NCBI RefSeq assembly: GCF_000247815.1
Contig: NC_021681.1
Coordinates: 18,753,040-18,817,039 of the forward strand
From: Ficedula albicollis
Lineage: Eukaryota; Chordata; Aves; Passeriformes; Muscicapidae
Direction of reading: 5' to 3'
DNA: 64,000 nt
In this document: in pieces, positions 36,361-48,375 of the stretch
How positions within the stretch are numbered: the stretch's first letter is position 1
Layout: every line of letters begins with the position of its first letter
Notes under the pieces: generated by a model
The model's database searches: none
What the model was told of the DNA's origin: nothing
The model's input: only the letters and a program-made list of their open reading frames with translations
Position numbers and translations under genes: made by a program

Positions 36361-37439
36361 ATCCCATAAGTCACTGATCTACCCATTTTATTAGTCTATT
36401 TCAATGATTTTGAATTTTACCGTCTTTTGGTCTCATGCTAACCTGCTCCCCACAAGATTGTGTCATTGGCAAATGTTGTCACTTGAGTTCATGTTCCTGC
36501 TTTATGGCTCTTACTCTCTAAATTCTCTCAGGACTGATCCTGGCCTGTGCCCTACTATAAGTGACCTCTTCTGGACATGAGCTCCCAGGTTTTTCCACTG
36601 ACACAAACGATTTGTTCTTAGATGTAGAAGCTTTTTTTCCCATGCTCAAGGAAAAATCTTTCCTAACCCTTTCATTATTTTACCTTGTAGACTATGTTTT
36701 GCATAGTTACCACACCCAAAAGATGCTGGAAATCTTGGTGGGATTTTCTCTCTGGAACAAATCCAGTAAAAGGTTACAACGAAGTCTGTTCATTCCTGTA
36801 ATTAAAATTGATCAAGCTGTCTGAGACTCACTATAAATACAGACAGTAAAACCTAATTTTTCCCTTAAACAAGCTTGACCATTTCTAGGGGAGAAAAATG
36901 CTGGCTAAAAATTGAAGACTGTGGAGAGAAAACAGAGCTAAGAAACACAAAAAAAGCTGAATGTTCTGTTTATCCCAGATTTCCTTCACATTTTATGCAA
37001 ACAGCTGACATCTTCAAAAGATCTCATTATAAGGTGCCCAGGCAGAGAGCAGAGTGCTATGTCAGCTGTGCACTCAGTGCATGACTACACCAATGACACA
37101 CTCCCTTAAGGGTGCACTTTTAACCTCTGGAGCTCTTCTCTACCTAAACCATGAGCCTTCAAAAATAATGGAGGATAACAATGCAAGCTTGTGAGAAGAG
37201 AGACAAAACACATGTTCTAAGCACACCCCTGTAACCCAATATGCTGTTCTGCCTGTTCACACTGAAACTGCAAATGAAATCCAGGGAATCTCTGTGGAGT
37301 CAGAGTATGGTAACACAGAATTGGCCATGTAGTGTTCACTAATAAATCTAGCTGGATTATCCTGGCCAGAGGTCCTACCAGGTGTCATTTACAGAGGAAA
37401 AACCTCCACAAACACTCACAGCACAGTGGTCTTGGTAAC

Positions 37440-37860
37440 CCTGATTGTCCCTTCCAATGCTGCAGTCCCAAAAGAGCAGGCTGTGCCCTAAAGCCCCGGG
37501 TGGGCAGCAAAGAGCAGAGCTGACAGTTGGCACAGACAGATGGAGGCTGGAGGAGGCAGGATGGCACTGCAGGAGCTCAGCACCCCTCACCAGGCACCCC
37601 CAGGCTCTGCAGCACCAGCCAGATTGTGCTCTGGGCACCACAAAGTTTCCTGGACTCGAATACAGGAGCAGTGTTCAGGTTACTAAGGGGAAATCCAGGG
37701 AAGGAAAGCCTCCTGCTCCCTCCTCACAGCAAACAGCACTGCCAGAGCTAATCCAGGTGTCTGGGAGCAGCTGTGCCCCAGACACAAGGAAAGGGCAGGG
37801 AGGCAGGGGCTCCAGGGCTCCTGCATTACAGGGTGGAATAGTGGGGTGAGGACGCTGCAC
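37440..37860. other. GC-richer, CpG-poor stretch with opposed open frames
   Basis: A sudden rise in G+C without a matching rise in CpG. Frames are open on both strands (134 codons at 37,445-37,849 plus; 88 codons at 37,375-37,641 minus), as expected where stop codons are rare. The predicted peptides are Pro/Gln/Ser-rich without a domain. It could be a decayed GC-rich repeat or a GC-biased gene-conversion patch; I do not call a gene. Confidence 0.5.
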
Positions 37861-38469
37861 AGAAATTGTACATCAACCTAGTCTATAATTTTTGTGTTAT
37901 TTTAGTAGTTTATGTTTCAAACCCCATGGAAAAAAATAGAGTCAGGTGAGGCCTGAATATGATGCAGGCTCACAGTCATATTTATTAACATCTCCCCTTA
38001 AACCCAAGTTGTTTGACTTAACAGATAAATCCTGACTTAGCATCCTTCCAAGGCAATGATAAACCCATTTTCACTCAGCAGCAGCCATATAAACAGAGTT
38101 GAAGACATATTTTTAAATCTCATTAGAAAGTGTCTGGATCAAGTTACCATTCTAAAATTGGCACCAAATTCTTTCCAAATTTTATGGAAATGGACAATGG
38201 CAAGAGAGGAAAGAAATGCATTTCTAAATAAAGTATAAAGCTGAAATTATAAGAATACTTTGCTAAGCTGTAAATCACATGGCACTGCAAACCAACTGTT
38301 TAGATGTGTTTTATTTAAAAACTATTAGCATGTTATGCTATACTTACTTAAGTAAACTATAAAAATGTTCTCAAAACTAGCATTAGCTATTTTGAATCCA
38401 TTTCTGCCATGAACACACTGCCCCCAGGGTAAAGGAGCACTAAAACTCACTACAGCTATAAATATCCTG

Positions 38470-38760
38470 GTTTTCTCATGGCCTGACTGAAAACGATGTA
38501 GGTGTGCTTGGCATTTAACTTGGGGAAGTCATGTCAGCTCCCCTCCCTTCCTCCTCCCCATGCTAACAATGCTGTTTGGCAGCTTTTTCATTCTATCTCA
38601 CCACAGATCTTTGCCAAAACTTGAATCTGCTCCTGACTGATTAACTGCCACCGTAAAAGAAACTGGCTGCTATTTTTTTTTTATTATTTTTTTCCCTGTG
38701 GATTTTGATGGAAAGGATAAGCTTGAATGACAATCTTCTCAAATGGCCTGGTCTTGGGAA
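38470..38760. promoter_or_regulatory. Candidate conserved noncoding element
   Basis: AAACGATGTAGGTGTGCTTG, GGGGAAGTCATGTCAGCTCC, CATGCTAACAATGCTGTTTG and GATTAACTGCCACCGTAAAAG are complex, non-repetitive strings with SOX-like (AACAATG) and homeodomain-like (GATTAAC) cores. A poly-T at 38,672-38,690 bounds it. Composition-based inference. Confidence 0.3.
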
Positions 38761-38769
38761 ATGAAGACC

Positions 38770-40260
38770 AATACAGTTGGAGAGGCTTTAGTTAGTCAGT
38801 AACCACACTTTGAATTCAATTATTTGAACAGTACAACAGACTGTGAGACCAGATTCCCAGCTGTTTTTTAACTTATGTTTTCACTTGCACCTGTGCAAAG
38901 TGGGCACAAAATACTTCTAATTTGGCAGTTGGGAATTAGACCCCATATTTACATTTGCTTCCTGATTCCTGACTTTATTCATCAGCCAGCATGTGGTACA
39001 CAAGCTGATGAATTATTGTTTAGCTTGTTTTGAAAACACATCACTTGCAAACATACTTTAAAAAGATCTGCAATAATTAGCTGCATTTTATTTTCTATGC
39101 TAACTGCACCTTTTTGTGCCTTTTTATGTATACATGCATATACAAGTACATTTATGTGCAGTTAAATTTAGTCCCTTATGATTAATTTAGGGTCAAAATC
39201 AGGTCTGAGTGAACACAACTGTAAAGGTGGAATTCAATACACTTACACAGCTCTTAATTCTGTCTTTTGCCTAAAGAAAAATTTCAGATTCCCAGTGTAC
39301 AAGGACATTTTAATTATGAAATATTTTGCATTCACTAAATATAAGCAAGACTGTAGCTGATTCTACCCTTATACCTTGACCCAACTAAGTTAAATTATCT
39401 TGCATTTTCTGTGGACCAAGGGGCATGCTTGCTGTTATATTGACATCCAGGGGCCTGACTGGATACCTGAACCATTCACTGTGTCCAATACTGAATATCC
39501 AGCACAACAAACAGGGTCTAATCCTTTCTGCACCAAGCATTTTGCCTCTGTCATGGAATATAAAGAAAATTAATCTCAACCTATGATATTTGGATATTCA
39601 CAGCAAAAGTCTATTTTTCTCTTCGTTTCTGCATAGAGAAAAATTATTTTTCAAGTAGTTATGTAACTGCCTGCTTCCAGTCCCTGTGCTTTACAGTTCA
39701 TAAGTCTGGTTCAGTGTATTTTTTTCCCTCATTAAAAGAGCTTCTATCCTTGCCTTCAGGGGATGCTGGAATATCACTTTCTATCTCTGGAATGTGGCAA
39801 TTTCTGGGGGTTGCCTTTTGTCCCACTAGACTTGCTTCAGGACAAGACTGAGGACAGCTGAGGCATTCCCAAACTTCATGAGAGGGTGGTTGAGGCAGCC
39901 AGCAGCTCAACCACCTTTGTGTGCCACCTGAGGCTTCCAGGGGACCATCTCAGCAGCAGGGTGGTGGCAGCACCCTCCACCAGCACCCTCCATCTGCACT
40001 CCTGTGTCCCTCCAAAGGCAGGATCAGCTGGCCTCACACTGCCTCCCATCAGGAGAAGCTTCCTCTGTGCAGAGGAAACCTCACAGAGCCCTCAGGTCAA
40101 CACTCATCTCAATAACAAGGTTGAGAATCTGGCCTATCAAAATGAGCTTTATATAAGCAAATGTTCCTCAGTGCTTTACCTGCATTCACACTCATCCTTC
40201 CCACAAACATCAGCCTCCCCTCACTTCAGGCTCTCATTTGACACCTCTCTTATGTTCCCC
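38770..40260. other. Non-coding stretch, no recognisable gene
   Basis: AT-rich sequence. A 129-codon frame (39,886-40,275, plus) is Ser/Pro/His-rich, overlaps the LINE-like tail at its end and has no domain, so I treat it as chance. Confidence 0.6.
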
Positions 40261-40267
40261 CATCAGC

Positions 40268-40352
40268 AACATTGAGGCTCCTCAAGGTCAGGGATGTGTA
40301 TTTTCTTTGAAGCCTCACAAACAACAATAGCACTGTGTAAATAATAAATAAC
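40268..40352 (+). repeat. L2/CR1-like LINE 3'-end relic
   Basis: ATTGAGGCTCCTCAAGGTCA followed by GGGATGTGTATTTTCTTTG, CAATAGCACTGTG and TAAATAATAAATAAC matches the order of the LINE tail I remember from sauropsids and mammals, 'ttgtaagctccttgagggcagggactgt...cagcacctagcacagtg...aataataaata'. One of the clearest LINE relics here; the coding part is absent. Confidence 0.65.
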
Positions 40353-43285
40353 AGCAACAGCCATTCTATAACAAGTGGCATCAGCTTTAACATCTCATAC
40401 CGTAGGTGCTGTTGAGAGTCCACTGCAGAATCTTAATATCAGCTCTGTTGATGCAGACAATGAAACTAACTTCAGGCTGGGGAAAGATTGATCAGAATCA
40501 TTTGTCTGGGTTAATATCTGTAGGCTGGGGGTCAGAACATGATTGAAATATCAGTCACAGTACTTGGGATATTGCTCCCAAAAATACAGGACTGTACTAA
40601 TGCATAGGAGGTAAGAAATGTATGAGGCCATATACACTCAGACCTCTTTTCTAGAAATGCTACTCCATGCCAAATGTTTTTACGTGTCACACCAATGTAG
40701 GGAAAGCCTTTGCCCACCTTAATTTACAGAATAATTAGCACTGACGTTTTAGTTAGACTTCAATCTGGGAATGAAGTGTGTAAAGCTGAAATACTATGAA
40801 TGGGACGATAATCCCTCAAAAGTCCACCTTGTTTTCCTGTGAAGACTTTTGGCACGCAGGTTGGTGAATTTTGGTACACAGGTTACTGTCCCACAGATGT
40901 GCTGGCTGGGTGCTCCAAGGCCTTCCTGGTGTGACCTGGGAACAGAAGCCCTGCCATCTGCCACTTTTCTGACCTGTCTGGATGGGTTTGGGCGGGACCC
41001 TACCAACAGCTCGGAGGAGGGAGGGCAGTACCCATTCAGCTGTGAAGAGATGGCTGCTGGATCAGAATTATGAGCAAAGAAAAAGATTTGCCCTCAACTG
41101 TATAAATTCTTTTAAATCCTATTCCAAGTGATGTGTATTTGTAGGTAAACATTTATTCACGTGTGCAGAGACATAAACACACACAAAGTTGAATAAAAAT
41201 TGTGTGCTATCTCATATATTACCATCATCTAGAAGGGGAACAGGGGAGAGTTTTCATCTTCCAAGGTTTTAGCCATTCTCCGAGGCAAAACTCACCCCTA
41301 ACCTAGTCTAAAGGTGACATTATTGCTAAACTAAGGACATGCTTAAAAATCCTTGAAGGAGTTTGCTTTAAATACTTTGAAATGAACTCTGTTTTTTTTT
41401 ATTTTGTTTAAGTTGGGATGGACAATTGACTATTGTGCAAAGGTAGATTGCATCCACAAGTCGATATCTGTAAAGCAGTTTAAAGGTCACTTTAACAAGT
41501 CCAGTAATAGTGAGCATTAGTGATTCTGCAAAGATAACTGGCATTGCAAGACAAATCAGAGTGTTCTGAAAGCAACTGCTATTCTTCCTTCTCTGTGTTC
41601 CTGAACAACTCCATCCTCGTCATATCCCGTCACCTTCCAGCAGCACGGTAAGGGATGTGGCTGCATGTATTGCTTCAGTGTACCTGTTCCTTCATTTTCT
41701 TCAAAATTGCTATTATGTGATGATCTTGTCCTGTCTAAAATCAACAAAAGTGTGGCAATTTAATGCAACTTAATACTTGTACCCAGGGGGCTATCAATAC
41801 AGTAAATCCCAAAGCAACTTCATATATTTATTAGATATTTTAAAAAAATGTGTCTAACTAACTAACCTGACATTTTTCAAGCGGAGAGTATTTTGTGGTT
41901 TATGGTGTGGGGTTTATTCCTTTGAACTGAACAACTCCTCACTACAGTCCTACGAAAAGACACTGGAATTATAATATAGCCTTTGCTTTAATCTTTTATA
42001 AAGTAAATGTTTAAAAGTCCTACTTACAATCATCCTCTTAAATGCAGTTTGCACTTCTGACAGTGATACCTAGATTGAAAGTTTCTGCAAGCATAGTTGC
42101 ATAAATGTATCTTTAATTACTCAGCTTTTATATGGCCTCTGGTTTCCAGAAAGAATAAGAAATGTGACACATGATCAGGACTGCAAGTATTTTTTCAAAG
42201 TTGGATTAATTAACATCATCTTAAAACCAGAAAGAACAAAGTTACCAGGTATGTGGAACATTAATCACATCTCAGTAATTAGTGCTAGAATACAGAAATA
42301 AAAAGATGAAATGAGGCCATAAGAAATTAGTCTAATCCAACTAAAATTTACCAGAAGTACTGTAAGAAGTGAGATTAAAAGTACACAATTTTTTTTTTTT
42401 AATGGATAGAAGGATGGGTAGGGAAAGTCTGTCTGTCTGGGCCATATCAACAGAACAAGAATGCTTGAGAAAAGCAGCAATGACAGATGGGAAAATTGCA
42501 ATATGTGTGATTCAACTGTGTTATGCTAACACCAACACAGAGGTATTAGAGGGCAATAGAGCATTGCTTAAAGCAGCAATGAACAGCCATGAAATACATG
42601 GTAAATTTGGACTCATCCAGTCCTTCTGTTATGGGCCCTAGAAATTACAGGCTCAGCAACAGCAAAGCCCACAGGGACCTGGACTGCTGATCAGTGAGAT
42701 GGATGCGAAACAATCAAATTTGTCCTCAGAAGGAAAAGTTTGAACACCTGCAGAACATAATTTTGAAGGACCTCTCTCAGATGCAAATCTATTGCCTATA
42801 CCACCAAGAGCAAGGTGAGTCCCCCACTCAGCACAGGAACAATGAATGTGCTGCAAAACATCACTCATGGCACAGTCCAGCTATACCACAGCAAGGAAAC
42901 ACCTGGACACAACTGCACTGTACAAAACCAACTCATGGCTGTGGTCGTTCAAAGTGACAATAAAAATAACCAAAACAGAGATAGGAAAATAACCATCACA
43001 AATCAAACATCGTGGGCATATCTTCTGTCATCTGCTCTTTGCTCCTACCTTTGTCAAACATTCTGCCCATCACCTTTTCACCTGACAGGCCTGCTGCTGA
43101 CAAGTGGTAGAGGTGAGCTTCCTAAAAAAACCTGAACTCTGGCACATCTAGAAGAAAATTATTTTATCCTGAAGAATTAGTTTATACATTCTCAACCATT
43201 TTATTTATCACCACTGCTTATTTTGATATGACTGATTTGATGTACTTTCCTGTATGGTCAGGCAGGTTCTCAGTTTGAGTTACAG

Positions 43286-43300
43286 ATATATATATATATA
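43286..43300. repeat. (TA)n microsatellite
   Basis: Seven TA units within an AT-rich patch. Confidence 0.85.
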
Positions 43301-43829
43301 CACATATCTATAGGCAAGGCAATAATTAGGGACCACAGGTACAAAAGAAAGAGTTCACTTCAACAGGCGAGTCCTTTTTGAACTTCTCACTAGGGCATGC
43401 AAATCCTGGGTCTTCCTACACAGTGATCTTAACCTCAGCAAGTCAAATTATACCCAAGCATTGGGAACTGGGAAGAGATTTTGCAAAGCACAAGAGAACC
43501 AACCTTTCAGGTTCTCAAATAGTTCACAACCTGATCTCTGCAAACGTATTCCTATGAATGAATGTTATCTCAATGCACATAAATAGATTTCAACTTAGAG
43601 AGAGATAGCAAAGCTGGCTGTTTGCTCTGCATTATTTGTTGTACTTTGTTAGTCACCTCAACCCCATGCATCTGAGCAGAGTTTACAGCTGCTGCTGCCT
43701 CGTGCCATTCCTTGGAAAGTGGTGAGAGCTCCCAGCCATACACAACGAGCAGACAGGGCTTAGAATGAGCAACTGAGCAAGGCTGTTCTCTGAAGGATAT
43801 GGAAACAGGAATAAAACTAATTTCTTTTG

Positions 43830-43874
43830 CTTTTTTTCTTTTTTTTTCTTTTTTTTTTTTTCTTTTCTTTTTTC
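43830..43874 (+). repeat. 45-nt pure pyrimidine tract
   Basis: Uninterrupted C/T, mostly T with scattered C. Such polypurine-polypyrimidine runs can form triplex (H-DNA). It could also be a decayed retroposon tail, but no SINE or LINE body adjoins it. Confidence 0.9.
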
Positions 43875-46019
43875 ATCATTTAGTCTCTGGGTCAATAAGG
43901 CCCCAACATTTACTGAGCAACAGTGGAATGGTGTCCTTTAACATCTGGCTAAATCAGGGCTTCTGTGTCTGTATTGTGACACAGCTTTTATCAAAGAAAC
44001 TAAAACTAAAATACCCACAAGTAAAAGAGATCTTCTCTTCACTTGTGGTTTATTGGTTTTCAGCAGATAACTGCTCGGTTCCAATATTATTTTAAAAGAA
44101 AAAAAGGCTGAGATACAATCAGTGTAAAAGCAATTAGCCAAATTATTTAACGGATTAATATAAATTACATTGTTTAATTACAAGATCAAACAAAATAATG
44201 CTGGTTTCAATTAGAGCAATTCAAACCAGTGGTGAAGGAAGAAAACCAACTGATTTTTTGAATGCTGACATCCAGCTTTCTCCCAGAAAGGTTAAATTAA
44301 CCACATGAAGACAAAAAATGACAGTAATAACAAGTCACTATATAAATACTCTCAAATAAAAATTTTTAGCTATTCAATAATTTGGATTTTACCACCAAAC
44401 TTGCAATAATCATAATAGGGTGCATAGAGAGGTGGGGGGCAAAAGAGAGAGGTGGGGAAAGATGTAATGCCACATCAGAACCAGATATTGTCTGGTTCCT
44501 GCACAAAGACAGTCCTCTTAGTGTAGAAGATTTTATGCCACTTACTTTGAAACTCTGCATTACTGTTGGACTTGTATCCTGCCCAGCTCACTGACCTTTT
44601 CTCCTGCACTTCTTTCCCCACACTGCACTGTCCTCCTCATGGTCCTATTACAGAGCATAAGGGTGCTCTTTTTCAGATATTGTCCACCAAGCGTGATATC
44701 TCCATCTCTAACTCCTTGTCTTAACCATCCTTGCCTTTGTTCTTCTCCAGATCCTGTATCAATTAATGTCTCCTCACCCTGATCTGCTCTTATTAGCACT
44801 TACCTCTGTAACTGTGTTATACAGTGTGTCTCTTTGCATGAAAAATACTATGAACTGAGGTCTTTTATCAAGGCTATGTTTCATGAGGGAAATATCAATT
44901 TTTCTGCAGCCTAAACTAGCACAGTCCAGCAAGAGGATGCACGTCCCCAGCTGATGTGCCTCACTGGCACTCCAGGGCACCATTTCCATGAGGGATCCAG
45001 ACAACAGTCTTGCTGCCAAATACCACTCCAGCTGAGTGAGCTGCGTATTCTTACCTATATCCATGTGCCCTTCCCTGCTGTGGGTCTGCACACCACTCTC
45101 CTGCCTGAATGGAACCATCACTGGCCACACACAACCTGTGTGCCAGCCCAGCTCCTCTCCCAGGACACCTGGAGTAGCTGCAGCAGTGAGAAGGAGCAGG
45201 GCACCAGCTGGGGTTCAGGGCTGTTCCCTGCTCCCCTCTCACCAAGGACTGTCTCTGCCCTCTAGGCAAAAGTACTGCCAGAGGCATCTAAACCCAGCCA
45301 CAGAACCCTCATGAGGAGCGTGACTCTGCCTGCACCCAGAACAAGGGATTCTGCTCCAGGCTGTGCACACAGGAGCACCTGACTGTGTGATTAGTGTTTT
45401 GTGCTGCTTTGAAGCACTCTGCAGAGCCCGGGTCCTTGGCCCAGCACAGCTTGCTTCCTACCCTTTCAACAGTACAGCACTGGTTGTTCCATCACAACCT
45501 GTCCTCCCACCCATTAACTAGGCATGCAAAAGAAATCCCAGTGCAACCCAGGCTAAAAATGAATGTGCCCATCATAAGGAGAAGCTGAAATCATTACGTG
45601 TCTAATGCATTTGTAGGAAAGAACAATTGTAGGATGTGAAGTATTACATATACATAATGATCAGCATGACCTTCACTATGGTCCTGCTTGCTGAAATTAA
45701 GGATATCATCCCAGAAACCTCACATCTTCTGCCCCAAAAAAATTCCCAAACAAAAGACAAAGTAAAACATGGGGAGAGGAAGGAGAGGAAGGAGCTGCTG
45801 TGGCCAAGCTGATGGAGGCCACTGGGTCCCAGGCTCTGACAGCCAGCACCCAACTGCTTGGCACTGACATCACAAAACACACAGGCTTAACAAGTTGGAT
45901 TTCCCTCCCCAGATAACAGCAACCCAGATAAAAAAATGGAACTAACTCTATTGAGGATTTTTGTTCACCAAGATGTAACAAAATGCCAAAGTGTTTTCAA
46001 CACTGTTTTCTGATACATT

Positions 46020-46200
46020 CCAAGACATATCTTCCTTTAAAGCCGCCATCTGTATGAGCACAGCAGATTGATGGCAGTGTTGCTTTGGCAAGGGCTGGCA
46101 CTGCAGTTCAGGTGAGCACTGAATTCACTCCTCATTTTAAAGGCATTTATGATTTTTTAATGGGTCTCGGGGCCTATCAGGGGTTGTTCATCAGAACTCT
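46020..46200. promoter_or_regulatory. Candidate conserved noncoding element
   Basis: AAAGCCGCCATCTGTATGAG, CAGATTGATGGCAG, TTTATGATTTTTTAATGGG and TCTCGGGGCCTATCAGG are non-repetitive, with E-box (CATCTG), MEIS-like (TTGATGG) and homeodomain (TTTATG, TTAATG) cores. AGATGGCGGC on the minus strand is a partial CTCF-like core without its CCA half. Inference from composition. Confidence 0.3.
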
Positions 46201-46209
46201 GTTTCATAC

Positions 46210-48255
46210 CAGAAGCTTCAGGCTTCATGGGCTGCACATGAAATGAAAACAAAAGGTGGTTAAAATGTAAACAAATAATTTAACAACTGGAGTTAGTGGA
46301 GATATTTCTCCATCCAGCTTGTAGCTTGAAAACTTCATGTCAAGCTTGTTAAGCTCATGTAAAATATAATTGATTAAATATATTTAAAACAAGCAACTCT
46401 CAAATATAAAGAATCATTTCCCCTTTATCCAGTGTTCATTATTTGGGCTTCTGTTTGGAGGGGGGAGCCAGGGTGCTGGATGCAAGGGGGGTGGTATGTG
46501 TGTGCAAGAGGGAAATCAGAAATAAGCAAGTAAAACATCTCCAGCCAGACATAAGCCAACAGGAATTATGCTCACTTGCTCCTGTGAATCTGTATGTTGT
46601 GTTGGTTTTGCTCCACTGTTTGTATCCACAACAATGTGAGGATGTCGCTCTACAGAAATCCCTGCACAGCCAGGACCAAGGGAGTGCTGCTGGTTTCAGC
46701 TCCTGAGCTCTGCAGGCAAAAAAATCTCAAGCCTGAGCTCGCTGCAGCTCTAATTAAAAATAAAGTACGGATGACTCATTTCAGTGCTTATTGTTAATGG
46801 TTAAGCTACTGGAAGAAGCCCTGCCGGAGCTCCTCCAGACCCAACAGACCCATGTGCTGCTCTAGCAGGGAGCACATTTTCCTGGGAGCTGGAGTTCTGC
46901 TCACAGGTTAACAAGGACTATTGAGGGCCCTATAGCCAGAAAAATTATTTGCAATATATCAAAACAGAGATCTGTGCTGGAGGAGGCAAGGGGGAAATAA
47001 ACACACACATACAGTGTAATTACAGTAATTTCTTCTCTCATGGGACAATATTTTCACCCACTGCTTCCAGCCCAGAGGTAAAGGATGGCTTCCACTGCTG
47101 TGAAAGTTGAAAGCAACAGAAGTGGGGCTGCATAGATGCTGATTTTTGTGCCATGCTCAACTCAAAATGAGCAGGACTTACTGAATCTGATACTCACGTT
47201 CACTGTAACCCCTTTATCTTTGCTGCTAAACTCAGAGAAAATTATATTTCATGCAGGTATGTTCCAAATATTTCACCACTATATATCACTGTGGATCCTG
47301 TTTTTGTTGCACTCCTTATTTCAGCTTCCTATCATAGCTGAGAAAGTTATATCATTATCAAAAGTATAAAAGCTTGTTTTTCTACTACATCTGCAGTGCA
47401 GTTACCTGAGCCAACAGAAGCGAACTTGTTCCACATATCAGAAACAACACAACAGCATTAGTACAGACCTCCATAAATGCTGCTACTCTAAATTCACCCT
47501 CTCCAGTAACTCAGGAACAGCTCTCAGGAAAGGCAATTCTAAAATGGACAGTCAAGCCAGCTCATTTCCTCTAAAGTCCATTGTCTCTAGGCTGCACTAC
47601 ACCACGGACAGTGCAGACCTGCATCACACACAGATACAGCCTCATGTTGTCTAGAATGCACATAACTGCACTGGGGAATGCTTGGAGCACGCAGTTTAAG
47701 GTTTCTTTCTGTCATAATGACATTGATAAATGAGTTTACTGTAAATAAAGTTTCCTTCATGTATCTGGTTTCCTTAGTATTCATTCATTTGCGGTGGCTT
47801 GTGTTTTATTCCCTATTTTAAAAAATGCCAAGAACAATGATTCAGTATCTGACATTTCATCATTGTCACACTTCAATGTTATGATCTGCTATTAGCAAAT
47901 ACATTAGTCCATTTATATTTTATATTCTACTTCTCGTAAAGGTTTAAAAGATATTTTGGTAACACTATCCCTTCATAGATGGGATTGCTTGAGAGAGAAA
48001 ACATTTCCAACATGATCAAGAGTTAGAGTGGGCTATCTATAGCAGAACCTATTGTATTAACAAGACAAGATTTGTTTTAAGTTCAATGGAGAAAAGACAC
48101 CTTTGAATTTGAGAAGTTAAAGGGTGTTGCATTACCTAGGCACAATAGGGTAAGTTAATGATGAAGTTTCAGTTTTAACTTGGAAACTGCTGGGTTTTGT
48201 AGGCTTCAGCCTGTCACTAATAGGTATATTTTAACGAGATACATGGGGATTTAGG
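46210..48255. other. Non-coding stretch, no recognisable gene
   Basis: AT-rich sequence; G-rich around 46,455-46,495 (runs of G separated by long loops). No open frame above 90 codons and no identifiable repeat. Confidence 0.6.
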
Positions 48256-48305
48256 GGAACAACTCCCATTATTGTTAATGGGATTCACACAGCTAAATCC
48301 CTGTG
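48256..48305. repeat. Ancient sauropsid interspersed repeat, copy 6
   Basis: AACTCCCATTATTGTTAATG followed by GGATTCACACAGCTAAATCC. The palindrome TCCCATT...AATGGGA with the trailing 'cacac..ataaatccc' is exactly the layout remembered from turtle and crocodile genomes. Confidence 0.65.
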
Positions 48306-48344
48306 CTGGAAATGTTTCTTGTAATATGTCTTTAATATAGCCTC

Positions 48345-48375
48345 TGTGTGTGTGCACACACATGTATGTGCGTGT
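48345..48375. repeat. 31-bp alternating purine-pyrimidine tract
   Basis: A strict pyrimidine-purine alternation of TG, CA, TA and CG steps, centred on a TGTGTGTGCACACACA palindrome. Such tracts readily adopt left-handed Z-DNA under negative supercoiling. Confidence 0.85.

Larger units (their letters stand above)
35790..38460. other. Non-coding stretch, no recognisable gene
   Basis: Outside the MIR relic and the GC-richer patch listed separately, AT-rich unique sequence with no recognisable element or motif cluster. Confidence 0.6.
40355..46010. other. Non-coding stretch, no recognisable gene
   Basis: AT-rich sequence with microsatellites and a pyrimidine tract listed separately. From 44.9 to 45.4 kb GC rises and opposed open frames of 78-118 codons appear, with no domain. 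A 12-bp direct repeat AGAGAGGTGGGG lies at 44,426-44,437 and 44,446-44,457. Octamers ATGCAAAT lie at 42,781-42,788 and near 43,396. Confidence 0.55.

Noticed and set aside
37375..37860. Several overlapping open frames on both strands
   Set aside because: Local GC rise removes stop codons in many frames at once; no frame stands out and none has a motif.
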